Assembly: GCA_018894105.1 (NCBI GenBank)
Contig: CM032132.1
Span: 29,749,379 to 29,813,378, forward strand
Length of the DNA: 64,000 nt
Reading direction: 5' to 3'
From: Jacaranda mimosifolia
Taxonomy: Eukaryota; Streptophyta; Magnoliopsida; Lamiales; Bignoniaceae
Under the pieces are notes generated by a model. It was given only the letters and a program-made list of their open reading frames with translations, was not told where the DNA came from and ran no database searches. How positions within the stretch are numbered: the stretch's first letter is position 1; the number at the start of each line of letters is the position of its first letter. Positions 55,935-64,000 of this stretch are shown piece by piece. The translations under genes and the position numbers were made by a program.

Positions 55935-58900
55935 TCACAGTGAAGATTGGCAGACAGATCTTTTCCATCTCCCTAGTTTCTCTCGTCCCTGCCATGAAGT
56001 CAACAAGAATCCTTCAAAATTCTCCATTGCAACATCAACTAAAATATCAAGCCAGAAAAACAGTGTTTAACACATTCAGATGCAACAATAGACTTAGAAA
56101 CTAAACTATATAAGCAGCTATTCTAGCCAACCGATATAGTTTGGAAATGATCACTATGGGAACTCTGTAAGTGACATTTAATGGGCCGCTCCATTGTTTT
56201 CCATTTCAATGTCTAGCTCCCAGCATTTCAAAGAGGTAGAATAGTGGTTATTGGTTTTTTGTTCAGAAATGAAAATCTATTTGGATGATTTCTTCGAAAA
56301 TGTTTAAGGTAGGAATATGGATGAAATTTTATTAAATTTATATTTTTTGATGTATAAAAAGACCTGCGTTTTAAAATATATGTATATTTTGATTATTTTG
56401 GAGTGATGGGTACTTTATGCCAAATCCAATTTAAATTTGAATTATGTGATAATAAGATGGTAAATTTAGGAAAAACTAAAAGTGGAAAAATGATATTTCT
56501 AATGAAAATTGGTGTAGGCAAATAGTTCTCTAGTTTCAAATAGTATAAAATGTGAAAAGGGACCACGAAGTACAAGCAAACAAACAGGCATTCCAAATAA
56601 TGTGTTACTCGAATGCTATTCATCGAAGACATTTAAGCATCCCCAATAGTGCATAATTTTGAGTAATAAGGATATTTAATCAGTAAAATGTTTGGATGTC
56701 TGTTGACCATAGTTGTTAAAGGCGTGAGGCGAGGGGTGGGCAAGAGGCACTTTTTTAAGGCGAGAGGTGAGGCGAGGGGCGGGCGACCAAAAGGCGAATG
56801 AGGCGACAATTAAGAAAAAAGTTAAAATATATATAGTACAACAAATTAAATTAAGTTAAATATATTAAGTATTAAAAGATTAGCATATTAACATATTAAA
56901 CATTTTTAGTATAAAATAGCAAATTAGTTAAATATATCAAGATTTAGTTGAAGTATTAATATATTAAACAAATTGAAAAAGAAAGATTCAAAAAAATCAA
57001 AAAAAGAGTTGTCTATATGAGAAAAGAACATTAAAAAAAAAAAAAAGAAATGAAAAGAGAATAGAGAAAAAAAGGAAGAGAGAAAAGATAGAAGAGAAGA
57101 GAGAAGAAATTGGAGTCGAGGTTGCTGGAATCAAGGTGTTGGAGAGAATGCCTTGGTTGTAGGAAAAGGTTTGGGTGCTTCTTAATTGTGGGTTATTTAT
57201 TACAAAAAGCCAAGGTCTCTTCTCTTATAAGAGACTCATTTATTATTATTTTCTTTAAATTGAACTAAAGGCGATTGAGGCGTCTAAGGCGACCAAAGTG
57301 ACAAAGGCGGTCGCCTCATCTCGCCTTATGGTGCTCGCCTGGCCTGGGGATAAAGAGGCAACGGCCTTTGATAACTATGCTGTTGACATAACTTATCTTC
57401 TCACCTGTTAACAACCATGAATCATATATACTTTCGCCCAGAAACTTCAATTCTGCTTGAGTTCTAGCTGAACACCCCAAATATTTGTCTATTCATGAAA
57501 TATAGATAGCAAATGCACCTCTATGAATGGCAAGCTTTCTAAAATAGGGAATATGCATACTACGGGCATATGTTATTATCTCCTTCCCCAGCAGGATTTC
57601 CACGAAAATATACAACTTCTAACTCATGTCATTGCATAGCTTTTTAGTTGTCCAGATGTTTGTTGAAAATCGAATATTATAAAAAATAGAATAAATGAAG
57701 AAGCATAATATGCAAATAACAGTTATTCTACGGAAATCATTTACCCTTCGAGCAGCAACAGCCAAACCATTTTCCGCAATATGAGTTGCTTTAAAACCAA
57801 GAGGAAGCAACACCTCTTCATAACTATAGATAATGAGAACTTATTGTTAGCAGTCCAGCCAAGTAGGGAATTCAGAATGTACTTAAACGGAAATAGGAAT
57901 ATTCATGAGAGATTTAGATAAAAAGTGAAACTGAGCTGAAAATAGAAATTACTCGGCGATTGATACTTTAAAAGGAGGCCCACCCTCATGATCATCTAGC
58001 TGCCAACAAGAACATTCAAAAGATCAGAAGGAATAAACAATTTATGTTGAACCAACGTAATTGACCAACTATGGTGGACAGCACCTTAGCATGCTAGAAA
58101 TCCTATTACTTTTGTTATCTTGAGAAGGTGAAAGGTGAGAGAAAATAGTTGCGATGATATGTATCCACTTGTTTGGTTGATTTAGTTAAAGATATATATG
58201 AAAAGGGGAAAGAAACCAATGCTATATTAAAGGTATTAACTAACTGGAAACATCAACGTTATGAGCTCTCCATCTGGTTTTAGAAGATCACATATTTTCC
58301 TGGCCCACTGTGATCTTAACTCGGGTTCAATGGCACAGAAAAACCTGTTGAGATGAACGTGGTGAACACTAATGTGGCTTTTTGTAAAATATCTTTTACA
58401 CATGCCATAATAAAAACTTACGTATAGTCAAAAATGAGATCAAACAACTGTGCTGAACTCCAAGTGAAGAAGTCTGTCTTTACAAAAGTAAAATACTCTG
58501 CCTTCGGTGACCCAGAAAACAGCTGCCTTGTCATGCAATAACCACAATAAGAATTTCAATGATATCATTGAAATAACTAAAGCGTTCTGAAACCAATTTT
58601 TCCACTTGGAAAAAAGATTTAGACAACAGAATTCAATGATTATTTAGTTTCCGCTCATATACTAAAGACCAATTGAAGTTTATTGATGAAACAGTGGGTA
58701 GGTTGGTACTCTAGCTTTCACCCTTCTCTTCCACGACTATTTATTATTTGAGAAATTGCACATTTTCATCAACTCCAATTCATGGGGAAGACTACAACCA
58801 CGTGCACTTCGACAATAATTTCCAGGATGAAGAAACGGTGAGACAAAATGCTGAATGAAGGCCTACTTACGAATATATAAGATTCACTATGATTTTATTA

Positions 58901-61556
58901 TCTGATGACATAAAATTTCGCATTTCAATAAACTTCTCTACCTAATACTGAACACCCCTGTTTAAGTGGGAAATAAAGTTTAGCTAAGAGGTGAACACCG
59001 AGGGGCCCCCAAGCAAGAATCTGTATCATGGGCTAATATAAAGTTTATTTCAACTCTTACTCATCCTTACTTTGCGAAAATGATTAACCCAAGTTGCAAC
59101 CACTTATAAACCACTCCGAATTCCCTTCTAAATACATGCGGTATCACATGATGCATAACATTGAAAGTAGAGGCCAGAATTCCATCATTATGTACCTTGA
59201 GGATATTTGCTTAAGGAAAAGGAATATTTTAACAAGGAGAACATGAATCTGAAATGGAGAAATTAGGAGATCATAACATCCACCACGGATGTATGGAAAG
59301 CACAAATGTTAAGTTCTAGCTAGTCAAGGAATATTGCATTACAGCTATCATTTGTCTAACCCGATACCTTTTACAGCAAGAATTGCCTAGGGCACAATCA
59401 TAACAGATTAATGTTCTTACACGAAAAGTACATGAAATCGAGGTACGACAAAATTCCATGCTAGCGAATGTCAGTACATTCATCATGACACATATATAAA
59501 GATTGAAACTACCAGCAACAGGGAGAAACAGGTTAATTTGGCTCACATAGCTGTTAAAATTGATAAAAAGATGCAAATAGATACAATATATATATATATA
59601 ATTACGAAAAAACTACCTAACCTAAAACCTAGTGTTCACAAATGCATATGATATGGAAAATATTAGTTCAAGTTATTTGTCTTGAAAATGTGCAGATGCA
59701 AAAACTTTCAATTTTGAGTCAAGTTTATAAGAAGAAACGTTCTAGGATATAATTCCTTTCAGATGAACACTCCCATTCGATTCGATAGGCCATATTATAA
59801 AAAACAATAAGGTAAGACTCATTCTGTTTGTATTTCTGGATTTCCATGTAGATTCATATTGTATTTGGTCAATATGCTGAAGTTGTAAACTTTGCAACAG
59901 GTATAGGGATGACAACAGACAAAAATAACTCTTACTTGAGCTGCTCTTTTAATGGCATTGTCTGATATGTCTAGACCAACAACGTAGCACTCAGCACATG
60001 CAATTGCCACCACATCATAACCCTGCAGCATACGGAAGATTTCTGTGACCAAGCACAACTTAGAGAAAAACTGAAAGGAGAATAGAAAGAAAGAAGAAAG
60101 CACAAAAACAAGTTAGAGAAGAAAAAATTGCAATACAATTTTTTGTGCCAAGGAAAATTCAATGGCTGCACATCAGGTCATCCAAACAAGTTAAATAGCA
60201 GTAAAGTACCATTTTATAAGAGTTGTGACACGACAAGATTCATACCAATGAAGCAATATATGTTAAGCTAAATACTTGACAATGATACTCAATAGGTGAA
60301 AAGGGATAATGCCCTCCCGACATTGGCTTATCAATTCCTATTGTCAATTAGCTTATTTGACAAAACAATGTAGCAAGGGTTTATGAAAACAAAGAAACAA
60401 TTTGCAGATTGAACAAATACTTTTGGTACCTTGAGAATTCTTACCTATGATTTTCCCTATCTCCAAACATGGCCCATTCTGCAAAAAGAAACATCATGAA
60501 GTGCTGCATGCCAATTAGTATTATGTGGCAGCAATGGTCAGAAACATTTACTGCTCAATTGTGCTAAACCTTTTTACATAATTTTCCATGTGGCCAATTT
60601 TTTCTCTTACTCTTCCAATGAAAGAGTTAATAACCTCTCCATTGAAAATTGAAACTTCTATATTAGGCCTTAGGATCTTAAACCAAACAATTTACGATGT
60701 TTCATCAATCTCACAAGTCCTATAGCACCTAAAACACATATTACTCAGCTACACGGTCAACCTTGGCAATCCAAACCAGATCCATCTATCTACTTAAACA
60801 TCACATTAGTACTTCGAGTGACTATGTTGTCCATTTCTTTGAAAGCACACATAAGAAGTTCACTTCTACTCAATTGAGAGCCTACCAAACTAAGAAAGGT
60901 AGAAACATTACAGCACAGAAGTACAATACCGGAATCACAGTCAACACATTGGTTGGCCATTTCCCCGTTCAGTCTCAGACTCTTGGGAAAAAAATGAGAA
61001 ATATTAAAAAGAATTGGAGCCCATAAGAAGAAAAACCCAGATAACCACCAATAGGAACATAAAATCTTTGTGCCTGGCTTTGAAGATGAACACATGCTAA
61101 GAATAGTAGGTACAACACTCACACTACCGCAGCCAGGAACAAGAGCTCGCCCTTTGGGAAGGGATCCCCTGTTGTGAAGGTGCACAAGAACTGGGGTGGG
61201 GCTCCCCAAATCCCATGGCGTCACTCCTCCTTCCCAGCATTTGTCCCAACCGTCTGAACGCAAGAGCAGTGATTGTTGAGTTTATTTGAAAAAAGAAGCA
61301 GAAGAGAAAAAAGAAAAAAGAACCCAACTATGAAACTTTTTCAGTTTTCTTTAAAATTTTGCGTATACCACTACTTACAGGTGGAGTCTGAGTGAAGGAT
61401 TTGCTGGAATCTTTCAAATTTTGCATCAGTAGTGATGCGGGATTTTGATTCTGGTTCATTGGTTTTTGCGGTTGTCATATTCCTGAAGCGAATTGGGTTA
61501 TAAGGTGAGAGAATTCGAATGGCAGATGAACCGTAGGAGCACACGAGGGACCGCAT
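55935..61556 (-). CDS. HOL: HOL/thiocyanate-methyltransferase-like SAM-dependent thiol methyltransferase
   Basis: Eight exons on minus: 61556-61379, 61253-61123, 60022-59936, 58522-58422, 58344-58245, 57999-57953, 57823-57745 and 55988-55935 (777 nt, 258 aa). All have GT/AG junctions and matching phases. Motifs: [16 protein letters not shown] (about 61-76), the SAM-binding loop [17 protein letters not shown] (about 96-112), VVGLDIS with the acidic residue that holds the ribose, [37 protein letters not shown] and the C-terminal [11 protein letters not shown]. These are typical of plant HOL/TMT proteins, which methylate halide, thiocyanate or bisulfide ions with S-adenosylmethionine. The first Met gives a 26-residue extension rich in Ser/Arg before Met27, where most family members would start; it may be an organelle-targeting piece. 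The last intron holds a hAT MITE. Which HOL paralogue this is cannot be told here. Confidence 0.93.
56708..57379. mobile_element. 672-bp hAT-type MITE in the last intron of the HOL-like gene
   Basis: The left end CATAGTTGTTAAAGGC and the reverse complement of the right end CATAGTTATCAAAGGC differ at two positions. CTGTTGAC flanks both sides exactly (56700-56707 and 57380-57387), an 8-bp duplication as hAT elements make. Both ends are rich in AGGCGAGG/GAGGCG words. It lies between the exons 57823-57745 and 55988-55935 and has no coding capacity. Confidence 0.92.
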
Positions 61557-62200
61557 GGTTTTTTGAGGTCTAGGATGGACGGGAGTTTCACATTTATGTT
61601 TGGATTTGGATTTTGGATTTTAGCTTTTGAATTGTGATAAGAAAATACAATACATACACACAGACACACACACACACATATTGCAAAAATAAAATATAAA
61701 ATATTATTAATTAAAATGAAGAAAGTATTATGATATTGCACGGAAAAGGTTTAGGATCATTTTCAAAAATCAATGAAAATGTTGGGTTCCTATTTTTGGA
61801 ACGTGCTCGTATAAAGTTAGAGTTCGAGTGAAAAGATGATTAGTTCTGTCTTTTTCACTTTAAAAGTTGGTTTTATCAATACTATTAATAAAACACCTAT
61901 CCCTTTTTTTGGTATGTTTTTGTGTGATTTACATAAAACAGCCTCAATCCTCATAACTACAATTCATGTAGTAACTACTATTTACAACCAACATATTCTA
62001 CGCCTATAATTATCATCTTATAACAATATTTTATTATTATACAAAATTTAAATAAATATCAAATATTATTTAATAAATTAATATTTTATCAAAAAATAAA
62101 TATTTATTTTATTTACTTTATACTATAAAAATTTTAGCACATGTATTGAATGTGCTAATATTATTAGTATTAGTTAAGTCCCAATCGCTTTCTTGGAGTA
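61557..62200. other. Upstream region of the HOL-like gene
   Basis: AT-rich DNA that must include the promoter of the minus-strand methyltransferase gene. A (CA)n run is at about 61655-61678. No clear core element was chosen. Confidence 0.5.
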
Positions 62201-63960
62201 AGTGATGGCAGGAGGCCACCCCCAAGGGTGGGTGCTTAAGGGGTGACCAAACTTAAGGCCGGCGCCTATTCGAGCGACTGAGGTAGCTGAGGGTGTTAAA
62301 TTAGTTCGTCTATCAAAGGGTTGTCCTCCTAGTGTCGCAATGTATTTTAAGTTTGCGAGTTCCTTTTTGGGCGCGTCTTAAAGTCTAGTTTCGAGTCATG
62401 GAGTCGCACATCATGAGTGGGTTCGTTTGTCCTTAGTTATTAAGTTGTCTTTTCGCTAGATTTGAAGTCTGATTCAGAGTCCAATTATGGAAACGAGGAC
62501 CCTTTTGAGGAGAGATCCGAGAACACTCTTATCTCCAGAGAAAAGTCTTGTAGGTATTGGTGGCAAGTGTCTTATTCGCTTACTCCAGAAGAGTTAAAAC
62601 TTTTGAGATGTAGAGTTTGTCTTAATTATGAGTTTGAGTTTGTTCTTTCTTTTTTAGAGGATCATTTTGAGTCACTCCTTCCAAGGTACTTCACTATTTT
62701 TAGTAGTGATGTTACATAGAAATGGAGTCATGAACCTATGCAAAATTCAGTGTGATATTGTTAGGCTTCTGCTCCTAGAATTTGCTTGACTCTAAATTTG
62801 CTTGCGTAGAATCAGAGCTCGAGTTTGCAAGTGATTGTTTCAATGCCTCTTTAATTCTTGAAGTTGGTATTTATATTGATTAAGGTCTTGGGCAGTGGGC
62901 TTTGTCCACTTAGGTTTTGGGTGCCTATCTTGTTGAGCTTAATTTTTTGGGCTTACTGACACTTTTCTTATTTATTTATTTGTTTAGTTAAGTCTCTTAT
63001 TTGATTTTTACTTTTTTGTTGTTAGGCTTAATCTTTTTATATCATAAAGAGCCTACTTTCAATTTAAAAATATATTTCATATTGAAAGCATATCCTAAAA
63101 GTTAATTTTTATTTAGCCTTAATAATTAATTTTATTTTTTCATATTAAATTACTTTTAATTTAATTTTGAAATAATTTGAGTCAATTGATAATTTAATTA
63201 TTTGGAGATTTTTAAGCCCCCTTGGCTTGTAGCCTTTAAGAAGTGACGCTTGGCTAGCAAATTGTGTCCTCCAATAAACTTTTAGCAATTTTAATAGTGC
63301 TTTTACTTGGGAGGTGACCTCTGGAGCTAGGATGAGTTCACAACGTAATTTTTTTACTTTTGTTTTCCTTTTCTCCTGTTACTCAAATTTTTTTAACTCT
63401 TTTGAGTCAATATCTTTTGGGGAGTTTCATCTTGAGAGCGAGATATGTCCAATTTTGAGAGTGAGATATTATGTAGTGGGACAAATTTTGAGTTAGAGTC
63501 TGAAGTCATGGTTGGAGTAAGGCTAGGTTCACCGCCCCCATGGAGGGGTTGACCACCCTTTAGTGGCCAATAGGGTGGCTAGCAAACAAGCACTTGCATC
63601 TAGTGCTGGTGCCAAGCCCTCATGGGCGGTTCTACCATTTTGTGGGGCTACAGTAATGCTACATTGATCAATGTTTGCGGGAGGTTGTCCTCGGAGTTGC
63701 TGCATTTTTTGAGTTTGTGAGCCCCTCTTTAGGTGCACTGTCTTATGCAGTCATAGATCATAGAGTAGCACATCAAGAATGCATCCAACAACATTTGATT
63801 ATTGAGTTGGCTTCATCATCAGATTTAGGATCTAAGTTCAAGTATAAGTTTGGAGAAAATGAGTATTTTGAGGAGGGTCTATGGATGCTCCTATTGTTAA
63901 TGATAGCTTTGTTGAGTTAGTGATTTGTCTTGTTCACTTTCTTTGGGGGAATTAGAGATA
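62200..63960 (+). repeat. Two diverged direct repeats, unknown origin
   Basis: The stretch from 62322 (GGTTGTCCTCCTAGTGTCGC) is matched loosely by 63683 (GGTTGTCCTCGGAGTTGCTGC). Similarity goes on for about 250 bases: the AGTTTGCGAG/AGTTTGTGAG block, then GCACATCATGA/GCACATCAAGA, then GAGGACCCTTTTGAGG/GAGTATTTTGAGG. Frames at 62462-62719 and 63675-63920 lie in the two copies, but their proteins are acidic or hydrophobic without a recognised domain. It may be a retroelement relic that continues past the window. Confidence 0.4.
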
Positions 63961-64000
63961 TTAAGGCATGAGTCCACAATTTCAATGAGTTTAAGTTTGT

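Noticed and set aside
1..64000. CRISPR arrays, operons or bacterial-type defence systems
   Set aside because: The window is plant nuclear DNA with introns; no short regularly spaced palindromic repeats or polycistronic gene runs are present.

Overview
The window is nuclear DNA of a flowering plant, most likely a eudicot. It is AT-rich and the genes carry many introns. It holds a plant-type GDSL lipase, a plant FRA3-type WD40/5-phosphatase, a plant thiol methyltransferase, and plant Ty3/Gypsy, L1, PIF/Harbinger, hAT and Mutator-type elements. The species cannot be fixed from sequence alone.

Only three host genes are convincing, and each was rebuilt exon by exon with matching splice phases. 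(1) A GDSL esterase/lipase-like gene on + (24568-26232, 5 exons, 374 aa), in which the nucleophile serine of the GDSL motif is a glycine. (2) A FRA3-type inositol polyphosphate 5-phosphatase on - (49587 down to 42136, 12 exons, 1111 aa). (3) A HOL/thiocyanate-methyltransferase-like gene on - (61556 down to 55935, 8 exons, 258 aa). A relic of a second GDSL gene (promoter plus eight codons) lies about 3.2 kb upstream of the first.

Most of the rest is transposable elements. From left to right: a degenerate, internally deleted Ty3/Gypsy element on - (1-6302, cut by the window edge); a 9.9-kb PIF/Harbinger element with TAA target duplications that carries a Myb/SANT gene, a transposase, a GRF-zinc-finger/membrane ORF and a second Myb/SANT ORF, all broken (6674-16537); a 5'-region-deleted L1-type LINE with a 14-bp target duplication (16722-20842); a probable LTR relic (about 28.2-30.5 kb); a long-terminal-inverted-repeat element (31.6-33.5 kb); a 719-bp element with 9-bp target duplication (34440-35158); a second, 5.2-kb PIF/Harbinger element on - (about 35884-41086); MITEs in FRA3 introns and upstream of it; a 2.9-kb solo LTR with perfect ATATA duplications (51674-54589), related to the first Gypsy element; and two hAT-type MITEs (54675-55377, and 56708-57379 inside the last intron of the methyltransferase gene). 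Three tandem-repeat tracts (75, 439 and about 140 bp periods) are also present.

The three host genes show no sign of working in one pathway. I saw no tRNA, rRNA or CRISPR array. The points most worth checking are the serine-less GDSL protein and its truncated duplicate, the unusual gene load of the large Harbinger element, and an identical CGA-to-TGA type stop at the same conserved arginine in both Harbinger transposases.
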